A stretch of 64,000 nucleotides of DNA from Chionis minor (GCA_013398295.1 VZSF01001213.1:124250-188249), one strand, 5' to 3'. Positions 39,704-51,400 are shown, counted from the stretch's first letter. A program made the numbers and translations. Notes: generated by a model from the sequence alone, not told the origin.

Positions 39704-39729
39704 CTGTGACGTTCTCCTGTGACGTTCTC
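39704..39729 (+). repeat. 13-bp tandem duplication
   Basis: The unit ctgtgacgttctc occurs twice in direct succession and is followed by ctg. Each copy contains TGACGT, a half-site of the cyclic-AMP response element. Confidence 0.9.
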
Positions 39730-40057
39730 CTGCTGGGAAAATCCATGCTGGGCTTCTGTTATCTAAAAGAAGTGCCAAGAACAAGGATGTTGAGTTGCTT
39801 CAGACAACTACAGTGTGAGGCTGGACTTACACAGTTGTAAACCTATTTTTCAAGAGTAACTGAGAAGGATGGAGATGAGTTGGTCCTTCTACTTGACATT
39901 TGATCCTCCCGGATGCACTTTTTTGTCAGAGGTATTTGAAATGGCGGCAGTTTAAGAAACAGCAAAAGAAGTCACTGTTGGCCAGAAGTTTCCTCCTTGT
40001 AAAATTTCAGGTACCGAACCATGCCGTATACCAAATGTAGAGACCAAAGTTGTGGTT

Positions 40058-40091
40058 TAGACATCACAGTATTCTAGACATCACAGTATTC
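40058..40091 (+). repeat. 17-bp tandem duplication
   Basis: The unit tagacatcacagtattc occurs twice exactly, head to tail. It looks like a recent slippage duplication. Confidence 0.92.
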
Positions 40092-40414
40092 GTAACTGCT
40101 GGCAGATTTTTGGGTTTAATGATGATTACTGTCTCCCCCTGTGAATTACTCCTCTTCCAGATTTGACCACTGGGACCATGAGGCCAAAGATCATTTTCTT
40201 CAGCATTGCTGCTGGGGACTGAGATACTTCTAAGTCGTTAAGCGAACAGTGGCAGGCGGGGAGAGAGTGGGAGCCACGCAGTGCTGTTGCCCCTGTCCCA
40301 TCTTCAGGCACTTACTGAGACCCCCCTGACACTTTTTTGTTCCTTTCCCAGCAAGCCAAGGCATGATGGAGTCACATGGCAAAGGCTCTTTTCCTCCTCT
40401 TACCAGCAAGGAGC

Positions 40415-40612
40415 GGGGTCCGCAGCTCCTCAAGGGGGCACCGAGCCACTGTCCTGTGCCAGGGGGGTCCACAGCTCCTCAAGGGGGCACCGAGCCACTG
40501 TCCTGTGCCAGGGGGGTCCACAGCTCCTCAAGGGGGCACCGAGCCACTTTCCTGTGCCAGGGGGGTCCACAGCTCCTCAAGGGGGCACCGAGCCATTTTC
40601 CTGTGCCAGGGC
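40415..40612 (+). repeat. 49-bp minisatellite, four copies
   Basis: The unit begins cagctcctcaagggggcacc and ends gccaggggggtcca. Copies start at 40423, 40472, 40521 and 40570, an exact 49-base spacing, with a partial lead-in before the first copy. It is GC-rich in an otherwise AT-richer intron. Variants are ordered: copies 1 and 2 read cactgtcctg, copy 3 cactttcctg, copy 4 cattttcctg. The + strand unit contains no stop in any frame. Since 49 is not a multiple of 3, every + frame runs through all three readings, which produces three overlapping open frames that are artefacts. Confidence 0.97.
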
Positions 40613-43600
40613 TGGTGCCCAGCGAGAGGAGGGAGGGTGGCTCGAACCACTGAATTCCCCATGAGGTTGGTGTGATCAGTACCCCTGAAGGCACCCATCT
40701 GCCTTGGCTGGCTCTGTGGGAGGGTTGGGGCGGTTGTATTTGCAGTGCAGGTGCCTGAAGACAGGAAGCAAGAGGCTCTTCCCCCCCTCTCTCCTGGTGT
40801 CATCCAGCTCCTGATGTCCAGGGCTCTGAGAGAGGATGGGGGCTGATGGAAACACACTGTTAGGTGCTGGTGGGTCACGGGGTCGTTGCGAGTGGCAGGG
40901 TATTATTAGGTTCAAACCGCTTCTTTCGCAGTGTTTCTGATGCTGGCAGATTAATGGCATGTTGTGCTAAAGCGTGAGGGCCATATAATTTTCTTAACCG
41001 TATTTTCCTGTACCATCCTTCTGGGAGTCTGGCCGCAAATGTCGCTTGGTTACTTCAGTCCTTCATGTTCCGCAGGCACGCAGACATGCACGCATGTAAC
41101 AGCAGTACCAATGAGATTCTTGTGAATGTTAATTTTGGGGCGCGGGGTAGTGTTTGGTTTTCCATTCCTAATTGAGATTAGTGCAATGCAGCCATTGCTT
41201 AGAGCTAGAGATAATCTTCCTTTACCTGCTGTATGCCAGCACGCACTGGAAGCAACTGGAGAGGGGTTTGCAAGGCAGACATTTGGCAGTAGCAAACGTG
41301 GCTCTTTCTGGCTTATTTGAGGTACCTCGGAACTATTCATTTATGAATAATTTAAGCTTCCATTGCAATAAAAATCTGCGGCTACGTTCGGCGATGGCAA
41401 ATACATCACCTTAGCATGGATCAGAGCTACCAAGGCCAGCGGGGCCGCCCCACCATGGAGGCTGATAACTCGCAGAACAGCAGCCTTGGCATTACACTTC
41501 CCGGGGGGTGTCCCACGCCAGATGTCTCCCTGCTGCAGACCTGTGTGACCCTGCAAGTGGCCGGCCGGTCTGGTGGGTAGATGCCAGGGCCGCTTGGAAG
41601 TCTGTCATCAACGACCACTTTGATTAGCAGGTTGTATATTAGGCATCCTTTAGAGAAAGCGGGGTGGGGAGCGCAGTATGTGAAACAAAAGCAAGCGGAC
41701 TCCGAATTGGGAAATCCTTTCAAAAAGCAGACGTAGATTTTTAGTTGTTTTAAGGAAGTAGCTAAGCATAATTCAGTTTTTCTTACGTTGGGGTGTATCA
41801 GCAGGCCTTACATGTATGTATGTTTACAAAGTTATTAGCGGAGAAGTTAATTTAATGCAGAAAACTGAGGTATTAAGATAAAATGAGCCAGGGGCTTCAA
41901 TATTTCAGGACGCTGGAATTTTCTCTCTCCATTTTCACACCAATAAGCATTTTCTCATAATGAGTCATTTCGGCATTAGTTAATACTATGTGGCTTTGTC
42001 ATAAAGAGGGGCAAAACTGATGTTGACTTAAGTTTTCTCCCGCTTTTAAATGTTTCATTCATCTTTAACCCAAGGGGCTCGTATTTGCCTTTAAATCAAA
42101 GGTAGTGGGTAGACGTGAAATTACTTGTAGGGGGTCTTTGTGAGCCTACTGATGGGATGAGTTGGCATCCCTTTCACTCGCAGGAAATTTGACTGGAGAA
42201 AATAAATCAGGTTGCGGTAACTAAAGACTGCCAGCAGCAGTAGCAGTGTGTTAGTGTATGGCCCTTTTCACGCCGAGAAGGGCGCAGGTTCAGGCCACCT
42301 GCGGGCATGTAACTGCAGATTTTTGACAGTGCTCAGCCTTGCCCGACCAGGCCAGAGCACTTGAGCTGTGTATCCCTAAATACTCACTGGGAAGAAACAA
42401 AGCGATGAGGACGTATTTGGGTAGAGCCCGAATAAGACAGACAGGGGATAGCATTTACCCAACAGCCTAGTAACACCAGCACGTGTGTGAGAAGTGAGAG
42501 GTGGCATGCTGGGCTCTCATCAGCCTGGAGAGATTGAAATCCGCAGTTCCCTCTTCCCAGGAGATGCCCTGATGTGGACAGGAGCACTGGTTTAGGGGAG
42601 AAAAATACCCTGATAGCGTGGCCCTGTGCTCAGGTTATTCCCCTGGGAAGGTGGAGGCTGTGTCCTGATCCGAGGTGTTCATTTGCCCGTAGCATCCGTC
42701 AGGCTGCGTCCTTCCTGGAGATTTTGCTTCCATGACACGGCTAATCCCGTACCATGTCAAAAACAATGCAGCCATGTGCCAGAAAGCAAAAATTCAATCA
42801 GTGCTCATTAGAAAGTTTCTGGGTGAGTTTAAATCTTTTCCGGCGTTGCAGAAGGGGCGATTTTGTCCTGAGAAACAGGATCAGGCATTATCTGGCCCCC
42901 ACAGCCAGCATAAATTTTAAAGCCAAGAACTGTTCGGTTCAATAGAAATGGAAGTGAGCTTACATCTGATCCAGATCAGATTTTTTCCTACTGGCAACTG
43001 ACAGTTGGCAGATACAGTATTAATGATGGTAGACCAAGTTCTAGAGTATTTACAGGCTGGTATGTGCCTTAAGTGAGACCCATTTACACATCTTACCTTA
43101 AAACAAGCGCCGAGAGTGAATTCACTCATACTGCCCAAAGGGAAACACCTTTTTGGTACAGTTTGGCAAAGGGGCCGTTGAGAAGTGATTGCAAAAGGAT
43201 CATTGTTGCTTGAGGCTAACGAGGGTGGAAAGCAATGTGGCCGCTTGCAGCCTTCAGCACTTGCAGACTTTCTTAAATAACTCCCCTGGCTTGCCACTTT
43301 CCAGCGTGGAGTGCTAACAGCTTGCTTCTGTAGCTCCTGTGCACTCTTTGAATGACACCTTTGTCCCAAGAAAGCAATCTCTCACTTGTTTCTTTTGCTT
43401 GCCTCGCCTTAGCCTCATTCAGCACTTCACAAAACCACCAGATAGCTCTGTCGGACAAATTTTGCCTTTCAAGAGGAGTAGCAAGAGCAAGAAAGCCAGC
43501 TCATTTTTAAGGCTTGAGCTTTATTAATGAAATCTATCTGCCTGTGACAGGGACCTGTGGTCCTAAGTTCAAGAAAAAGTTTGGTCGTCAGAGCGAGGTG

Positions 43601-44499
43601 CAGCATGAAGGGAGGTTAAAATGCATTGGCATGTTCTGTGGGCTCTCCTCCACCGTGCTTGCCAATTGCATTCCATTACTCACTTGTCCTCTACCTTTTT
43701 CCTCTCATTTGCTGAATTATCTCTTGCCTGCATCTCTCATTCTTTCCTGTTTGATGTTCGTTAGACCAGTAATTACTTTTAATTCACTGTTTATGAACTG
43801 CGGCTGGTATTTATAAACCTTGGTGCCAGCAGTTCGACAGTTGTTCTTAAGATGTCCAAGAGAAAATCAAAGCTGTTGACATAAGTAGGAGTCATGAACT
43901 CTGAATGTATAAAAATCCTGTGCTGCAGTTTGCGCGCTGTAGTGAGCGGTGAGGAGGAGATATCTGTTAGGCTTTCGTCCAGTTGGTTATTCACATGGCT
44001 TATTTGGAGGAGGAGAATAGCTTTAAAGGCTGTTTTTCCCTGCAGCAGCTGCAGCCGTGCTGATGAGAAAACAGGGCGGTCTACACCAGCTGGCAGCAGC
44101 AAAGTTCAGCCTCCTGGTTAGTCACCTCGGCTCCCCAGTGCCTCGGCCACCCAAATCCGCGAGCCGAGAAGAGGTCACAAATGGAGGAGGAGACAAAAAC
44201 CCATGTGTATGCAGGCCAACGTTAAGATATAAGGGAATAATCCCTAGGTCATTCTCTAATTTGTCATCCTTAGTTAGGTTCACTGCAAAAATATCACAAA
44301 AAACATCCTTGAATTGCCCGCCTTTGAATTTCCCCGCTGATACGTGTGCGGTTCTCGCCATGCTCAAGTGTTGCAGCACCTCCTGATGTGCTCAAACGTT
44401 GGCGTCTGGTGGGGCAAACCGTGCCCAGTGGACCAAATTATCCCTAGGTGCAAACACACAACCCCGCTGGCAACTTCGTGGCTGTGTTGGGAGTACACA

Positions 44500-44545
44500 G
44501 AGCAGGATTTACTTCGTTGAGCAGGATTTACTTCGCTGAGCAGGA
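44500..44545 (+). repeat. 19-bp tandem repeat, 2.4 copies
   Basis: The unit gagcaggatttacttcgtt is followed by a copy differing at one base and then by the first eight bases again. No gene or family is associated. Confidence 0.92.
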
Positions 44546-46571
44546 ACAAAAAGAAGGTAACGTTTTAATGTAATTGAGCGGGTTTCAGCTTAGCGCATTT
44601 CTCTGGTAATCTAAAAACAACACCAAATATCATAGGAGTCTCAATAATATGTTAAGAGCTGGCAATCTGCAATAGTAATGAAACCGCGTGTCTTATAAGG
44701 AACAAAAGTACGTAAGATTTTTCATATACATTTATACTGTCTCTTTTTATGTAGGTGCAGTCACACTTAAGTGATCAAAATCCATGTATAATAAATGTAT
44801 TACAGACTAAATTACATAACAACTTCAGTGATTTCAAGTTAGGCTTAGGTTTAAACATTTAAAAAGTTTCTGAGCGAGCCACTTAAAACTTTTGTAGTGT
44901 AAATCAGATTAAGCCATCACTAATTCAAAGTATCACAGACATAGTTTTTTGTTACAATTTTATTTACAAACATTATCTTTCACAAAAGCATCACCTATAG
45001 CAGCATTTAAATACTGGGCAGATACAAACACATAACTTCTTGTAATGAGATTCACTTTAAGAAAAACTGAAGAAGTAATGAAATAAGTAATAATCTCAAA
45101 ATTGCTTTTAAGAAGGAACAATAGGGAACGAGGCATCCTCAGAAATAGCACTTCTTTCCAAATAATTTTCTTGGGCTAAATCAGCTGGCTAGATGGTTCA
45201 GTTGTTCTTAAATCAAATACTAGCTTATTGCTAATGCTCAGCTAGGCATTGAATACCATCGTGTGCAAGTTGTGATTTTAAGAAAAACAGTCAGAATGGT
45301 GCTCATTCTACCTAAAACAATTAAATATTTTGAACAATTTCTGAGTTGCTGTATGTTTTGCTCATGCAGGTCATTGTTCATTGTCAACGGTCTTTGCTTT
45401 GATAAGCACAAGGTGTTTTCTTTACTACACCTGAAGAAATAATAAGCAGTCCAGCTGTAGCCAGTACTACTGAGGCACCTAAACTGCGCTAGTAGAAAGC
45501 TAATCGAAGTCACACTCTGCATCTGTAAATGCACTATGCTTCCAGAAGGGGTTGTTGCATCCAGCTTACTGAACATATTTTAATAGTATTTTCTTTATGA
45601 AGTTCTTTAAAAAAATGTAGCTGAAGGGTAGTTATAATCACTCACTGTTCCTTTACTCAGAGGTGGTTCACAGCTAAGACATAAATTAAAATCTAAAACC
45701 AACTTTCCTTTGAGTCATCGCTCATTTGGAGCGGGCTTTCTTTTTGAGAGCCCAGCTATCCATCAGTGCTACTTTTATGGCGGCACAGCTCCTGGAGTGT
45801 CGACAGCCCTCCCATTCCTCAGTGTAACTCAGCCCCTTTTCTAGAGCCAGTGGACACGGTAACATAAGAAACATGGCAAAAATGGAAAATTTGAGTATGA
45901 CTTTTGGAGCTGCTGTCTAGCTGTAGGCCTGCTGAACTGTTCGTGATCTCTAAGAGGAGCCTGTGATACCTGTTGTCCGGGGCTGTGGTTAGCTAGAGCT
46001 GAGGAGGAATGACAGCTACCTTTCTTGAAGAGCATGTCGCAAGACTCAGAAAGCGTCCTGTCTCTGCCACTGCAATGCAGGATAGCCCAAACTCAACAGT
46101 TAGCTTTTTAAATAAATAATCTTGGATTCCTCTATTTCATTTGGCCAACCAAAACAAACACATATTTAAACAAATCTTTTTGCCGGTCTTCCCCTTCCCT
46201 CTCCTCCCTTGCAGGGTCAGGCATCTCTCCAGTTTTGCTCTCTGCTCCAGCTGCCTTCAGCGTCTCTCAGCACTTACTAATCCTGCATGGTATTTCATGG
46301 GTGAGGGGGAACGTCTCTCTCTTTACATCCCCTCCGAAGCTTGTCTCTGGGTCTGTCCCCGGACACAAGCAACCCCCAGTTCCCCTCAGGACTATCCCAG
46401 GTCCTGCTTGTGCCCCGTGCTCCCCCTCGCACCCGTCGTCTCTCCGTTTCCTCTCCCTGTCTGTGCGTGGGTTGTGCTTACTTCTCTTGGGAGGGCAACA
46501 GCCAGGATAAGAGGGAAGGCTGGCAGCCTACCTTTCTGCTCTCCCCTTCTTTCCCACCTCTTTCTGGCACA

Positions 46572-46825
46572 AAACGTGATGGTGGTGGGTTGATCTTGGC
46601 TGGCTGCCAGGCGCCCACCCCACAGAGTCTTCAGAGCTCTCCTTCATGAAGACAAGGGGCAGAAAATGAGGTGGAAGAGTTCATGGGTTGAGGTGAAGAC
46701 AGGGAGATCCCTCACCAATTAACTGTCACCGGCAAAATAGACTTGACTCGGGGAAAAAAAATGAATTTAATTTCTTGCCAATTAGAGGTAGAGTAGGATG
46801 GTTAAGAACCACCCTGCCAACTCGT
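46572..46825 (-). mobile_element. Likely avian LTR-retroelement-type fragment
   Basis: The phrases 'gttgatcttggctggctgcc', 'aggcgcccacccc', 'agacagggagatccctcacc' and 'aatttaatttcttgccaatt' followed by 'agaggtagagtagga' recur together in dispersed repeats of many bird genomes, as I remember them, and are usually attributed to endogenous-retrovirus-related LTR elements. Orientation is judged from memory. No open gag, pol or env frame is present, so this is only a short relic. It could instead belong to a different avian repeat family. Confidence 0.4.
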
Positions 46826-46997
46826 ATCTCGGGGTGGACAGTCGGAATGAAGCATTGCTACTGAAATTTTGCTGTAAAATTTATGCTCGAGTGTGCTCTG
46901 TTGTACAAAGCAGACGTAACCCTTTCTTTTTGCTTTCTGAAGACAGACAGAGTCTTTATCAGGGGGCGTAGCGATCGGATGTAGGGTAGGGCGTTTA

Positions 46998-47245
46998 AAC
47001 TGAAACAGCTTAGACTCCGATGAAATCTCAGGAAGAAATTATTCACCCTGAGGGTGATGAGGCACGGGAACAGGTTGCCCAGAGAAGTTGTGGATGGAAC
47101 ATATCCCTAGAAGTGTTCAAGGCCAGGTTGGATGGGGCTTGGAAGAACCAGGTCTAGTGGGAGGTGTCCCTGCCCATGGCAGGGGGGTGGGAACTAGATG
47201 TTTTTAAAGTCCCTTCCAACCTAAACCATTCTAGGGTTCTATGAA
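46998..47245 (+). mobile_element. CR1 3' end fragment
   Basis: Diverged but recognisable CR1 3' region: 'aaatctcaggaagaaattat', 'gcacgggaacaggttgccca', 'gaagtgttcaaggccaggtt', then 'cccttccaacctaaaccatt' and 'ttctatga' at the end. It is 5'-truncated. It lies about 280 bases upstream of a KLF12 exon, next to a CpG-dense patch. Confidence 0.9.
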
Positions 47246-47299
47246 TAAGTAACCTGAGGGTAAACGGAGGTTTTTGACCAATATTATATATGTGGGTTT

Positions 47300-47450
47300 A
47301 TTTCGGGTCGGCCGGATGGGTTGTGTGTGTTGGCACACCCGCGTGCCGTGGCAAATGCTTGTGCCTGGCTGTAGGTGCCTCGGCAAATCCATCACTGGGC
47401 TCGGGACGCTCGGCACAAGCGGTGCCATCCGGCCCTCGCGAGCGGATGTG
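47300..47450 (+). promoter_or_regulatory. CpG-dense patch upstream of KLF12 exon
   Basis: About 15 CpG dinucleotides occur in roughly 150 bases, far more than in the surrounding intron, and CpGs resume after the exon at about 47709-47780. This could be a small intragenic CpG island. No TATA box or initiator is evident, so a promoter role is only a possibility. Confidence 0.3.
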
Positions 47451-47504
47451 TGGTGCACCCTGATGTTGTTCTGGGACAAGATTAATTTCAGCGCGCTCAT
47501 ATTA

Positions 47505-47527
47505 ATCCATTATATGTCTCTTTCCAG
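47505..47527 (+). promoter_or_regulatory. KLF12: 3' splice acceptor of KLF12 acidic exon
   Basis: The sequence ending in tatgtctctttccag gives a pyrimidine tract and AG at 47526-47527. Joining it to the phase-1 donor at 32371 restores the Ala codon of the AQMDPRG segment. Confidence 0.93.
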
Positions 47528-47663
47528 CACAAATGGACCCCCGAGGCCTATCTCCCAGACAAATTAAAAGTGACAGTGATGATGACGACCTGCCAAATGT
47601 GACCTTAGATAGCGTTAATGAAACTGGATCTACAGCGCTCTCCATAGCCAGAGCAGTACAAGA
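47528..47663 (+). CDS. KLF12: KLF12 short internal coding exon (acidic segment)
   Basis: This 136-bp exon encodes about 45 residues: AQMDPRGLSPRQIKSDSDDD at the start, then DDLPNVTLDSVNETGSTALS and IARAVQE. It matches the KLF12 region between the repression domain and the basic linker that precedes the zinc fingers. The acidic Ser/Asp run resembles casein-kinase-2-type sites, which is inference. It starts in phase 1 and ends in phase 2 (the final Glu codon is split), with donor GTAAGT at 47664. I recall Ser where this copy has Ile in PRQ-I-KSD; otherwise it appears nearly identical to mammals. An in-frame Met at 47533 could start a shorter isoform if transcription began nearby. The exon(s) with the three C2H2 fingers are not in the window. 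Confidence 0.96.
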
Positions 47664-47669
47664 GTAAGT
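47664..47669 (+). promoter_or_regulatory. KLF12: 5' splice donor of KLF12 acidic exon
   Basis: AAGA|GTAAGT is a consensus donor. Reading through it meets an in-frame TAA almost at once (GAG then TAA), so splicing here is needed to reach the zinc-finger exons. Confidence 0.93.
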
Positions 47670-48307
47670 ATCACATTCCCAAAGCAAGATGAGTGTTGCC
47701 AAGGTGCTCCTGGCCCGATGGAGGCTCCGGCCCCCCACGGCAGCACGGGGGTGTCCCCCCCCAGCCGCGGGCCGGCGTACCTGCCAGCATCTCTGCTGTG
47801 TAGCTTCATTCCCTTTAGGGAGAGATGGCTGTATCTCTCATCCCTCTCCGATTCTATTTTCCTTTCTTCCTCTCCGCTCTCGTTATTAGGTAAAGTTTCA
47901 AATTGAAATTGTTTTTTTCCCTTTTATTTACTTGCAAAGCTTGTGGTGTTTTTTATACCCTCTCCAAAGGGAGACCAGTTTAGACTTTCACTCAAGAAAC
48001 ATGAATTTTTTTCTTGACTGAAAGCAGCATCGAGAAGTTTCTTCTAGTTGCTGTCAAATAGGACCTACCCACATTTCTCATGAAGGACAGTGTCACTGAA
48101 AGGAAATCAGTGAGGGACTTTGAACAGTTTTTCCATTGCTGTTATTTTTCTGTGTACTTTTTACTCACTGGATGGACAGGTGATTTCTTAGCTTAATGTC
48201 TGTATTGCTTATTTAAAAAAAAAAAGAAAAAATTTATCATGAGCATTAGCAATTCTGTAGATGCATGAGCTTGCTCAGTCACTGTAGCAGCTGGAAGGGA
48301 ACCAACT

Positions 48308-48445
48308 GTGAGGTAAATAAGTATTAATATCCCCATTTTATAGGTGAGGAAAATGAGGTTATGCGTAACGGTCACCCTGTAGGTCTGAAGCAGAGCTGGA
48401 AATAGAACTAGAGCCTCCAGGCACTGAAGCCTGTGCTAGACCCAC
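48308..48445 (-). mobile_element. MIR-like SINE remnant
   Basis: The + strand shows 'attaatatccccattttata' followed by 'ggtgaggaaaatgaggtt', the inverse of the MIR core phrase ending in 'aaaatggggataat', and then 'agcagagctggaaatagaac' and 'gaagcctgtgctagaccca', matching the inverse of the tRNA-derived half. It is an old tRNA-derived SINE shared across amniotes, with no gene function. Confidence 0.75.
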
Positions 48446-51400
48446 AAAACACATTACTTTTATCTCAGAGGTTCAAAATATGGGCATTCTGTATGTTATT
48501 AAATGGGAAGGGATATAATAAAGGCCATTAGACATTATTGTTATGTAATTTATTATAGATGCGTTTTAAATGTCTTAACTAAAAGAACTTGGTTGTGCTT
48601 TGTTTTCCTGGCCATCAGTAGCCAAAAGCACTGATGTTTCCAAAGCAATGTCCTGTTTGCTTCGAGGAAACTAAGGACGTTTGAGGGGGAATTGAGTTTT
48701 TTGGTTTTTCACCAGACATCCACTAATTCTTTTTTCTAGTTAAGCAGAGTAACCTCAAACCTATATTCCTCTTAAGCTGAGAGGAAAGGCAAAGCAAGGT
48801 GTTGACCTTTACTGTAATTAGCATGCTGCCCTTCTGACAGTGATAAAGGAAGGGAGAAGGGAAAGTTTCTTCACCGGTGACACTCTTGGTTGATAGGCAA
48901 GCCTCGCACGTATTTTGAATTCTCTGGTTACAACACCAGGCCCTGAGGTGCTAAGTATTTTTTTCTCAGTTTATAGCACACGTAATAAGCCAGAAAAATA
49001 AAACAACCCATCATTATTTTGCACAAAATGGATCTGTCTAATTAATGAAAAGAGGAAGCATGGGGTGCTAGCAGATACTTCTAACGTGCAACTGGCAGGC
49101 AGACACTGTTCTTTGTGATTGATACCGCTTGAACACTTACAGGTTTGGTCAAACCATGAAAAGCTTTTTTAGCTTTCCCACAATGCATTCCACAGTCTGT
49201 GAAGGTAAATGTGTTGAATATTACTTGGCTGGCTCTGGAGCTTAAGAATTAAATTAAGAAATTTAATAATATAACATCAACTCATCCTTGTTACAGGTTT
49301 TATTTAAACAGTAATCTGTTAGTTTATTTCAAAAGCCCCATTAGGAAAATCTAATTTGACTGTGATCTGCAATTCGTCGTCTTCTTCACTTCATTCTCAG
49401 TCACAGACACCACACATACAGCTGTTGAGCTGAAAAGGGACGTTAGCACATTATACCGACTCCACTCTATACATTTCTTTCTTGGTCTATAATAAGTACC
49501 TCACAGGCAGGCTTTATTCTTAATTTAGGCATCTAATGTGTACCTTGATATTAGACGTTTAGCAAAGCAGTCCACCAAAAATAAAAGCCCGTGCTCTACG
49601 TACCCTTGTTGCAGAGAGGAAAGTGCCTTTGAAGCCTTCCAAAGGGAGGTTCTGTGTGCTCAATTTCAGCGTCTAAACTTAGCAGACAGGAATTTCCTCT
49701 GAGGGTGTGGAAAGGCACCTACTGTTCTGCTGAGTAACCGAACAGCGTAGGGGCACGCATAGAAAGACTGCTTCAGTAGGCAGTAAAGTGTAGGTCTAAG
49801 CTAGGTGCCCAAGTGAGGTAGGCTGGACCTCAGAGTCTAGCAGACTGTCCCATGGACTGTGGTCTTTCCTAAGTGAGCTTGTAAGCTCTTTCTTCTGAAT
49901 AGTTATACAGTTAAAAAGAAAAAAATAACTTCTTGCTGAGAGAGACTCTTCTCTTCTTGCGAGATACTGGCTGGGAAGTACAGCATGGCACCTTCAAAGG
50001 GATGGCAGCATCCTTTCCTTCTGTACCAGATTGCTGTTGTGCAATCTTGTCTTCGTTAAGCAAAATATCAAGCCTAGTTTGTAGATGCTGGAGGCAGATG
50101 CGAGACAAAGTTGACCTTTTCCAGTTTGGTTTTCAGACATGTTTAAAATTATCCTGCATAAGGGTTATAAATATATATGTATGTATATATATTTGCCTAT
50201 TGCCACCTATTTTCCGGGAGCAGAAAGGAATTTCAAATACCCTTTGGGAGGTATTTGCTTCGGGTCAGCCCTGTGCAGCCCCACACGCAAAGTGTGGGGC
50301 TGTGGGGGATTGCCTTGGTGAGGCTCCTGGCTTGCCCTGCGTGCTGTCCGTGGGGTTCAGGATTCACCTTGCATAGTCAGCCATCTGCGACGTAGGTGTC
50401 TCCATCCAAGCTAGTTATCTCACCTCCCTGCGTACGGACTGGACAGCAGTCGGCGTGTCCAGGCAGTAATTCTTTTGACCTATTCTAGCTGTCTAATTTA
50501 GGGAGAGGGAGTGAGTCAAGCCCATGACCGCCCATTCTTCTCCATTGACTGCAGGCGGTGCAGACAGCTGCCTGGAACACACGTATCAGCACTGTAGATC
50601 TCTGGTGTGAGGTGAGGGTAAGGCAATCCACGGCACCTGACTGAGGAGCCAGCGTGCCAGAAGCTGGGAGCGACAGGACAATGCTGAATGCTCCAGCATC
50701 TTCCCCTTGGATCTGAATCTGCCAGGTGGGGTTAGCAATGCCAAGGTTTTAACGACGAGCTGAAGGAAATGAACTAGTCAGTGTCTGAGGAGGAACTGTT
50801 GTTTTAATACAGCCATTTTTAAGCTTGTTGTCTTGGAAATTACCCTTATGTGGCTTGGTCACAGGGCAGTTTGGAATGCCTACGTGAAAGCGTTGCTTTT
50901 CATGTCCTCTAAAGCTGGAAGGCGTCTGCCTGTATCGCTGCTTTGTTTCAGGTCCACTACAGTCTTACAAGAAAAACATTCTCAACAGTAAAAATTGTGA
51001 CAATCAGACACTAAGAGCCACATGTTTGGCATGAGTTCTTATTTACTTAAACAGAATGTAATTTGCTTGCATATTTGTAAAATAACCAAGTATGACTATT
51101 TTTTCTCAGGGAAACTGCCTTCTTGCTGCTAGCTTTATATTGGCTGAGCATCCCGATTTCTCAGTAGTTCTTTTGGAATGACTTCATAGTCCTTCTTCAG
51201 TTCAGCAAACTCAATCAATAATGTAAAGTTATAGATAAACAAAGTCATTATTTCAAGCAGGGTACTTTGGTGAAATTTCTTTATGTGGCAGTGCTGCTTT
51301 ATGGTGGTTGCTATGTCTTACCATATTATGGACTAAGAATAATTTATTAATCTCAGATAATATGCTCTGGCTGATAATAAATATTGCAGCAATATGTAGA

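Larger units (their letters stand above)
32372..47527 (+). other. KLF12: KLF12 intron between the two exons
   Basis: A 15,156-bp intron with consensus ends (GTAAGG...TTTCCAG) and phase 1. It contains a pyrimidine-rich tract (35.2-35.6 kb), a GC-rich stretch with a 190-codon ORF (35.6-36.2 kb), a purine-rich tract (36.7-36.9 kb), short tandem duplications near 39.7, 40.1 and 44.5 kb, a 49-bp minisatellite (40.4-40.6 kb), a likely LTR-type repeat (46.6-46.8 kb), a CR1 fragment (47.0-47.2 kb) and a CpG-dense patch (47.3-47.45 kb). In 32.5-35.1, 37.0-39.6, 40.7-44.4 and 44.6-46.5 kb I recognise no gene or repeat family. Confidence 0.92.

Noticed and set aside
40281..40675. Three overlapping + strand ORFs of 96-127 codons sharing the same peptide pieces
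   Set aside because: They are produced by the 49-bp minisatellite, whose unit has no stop and rotates through all frames.
46141..46649. Overlapping + strand ORFs of 91-150 codons
   Set aside because: The sequence is C/T-rich and so poor in stops; peptides are Ser/Pro/Leu-rich without a known domain.
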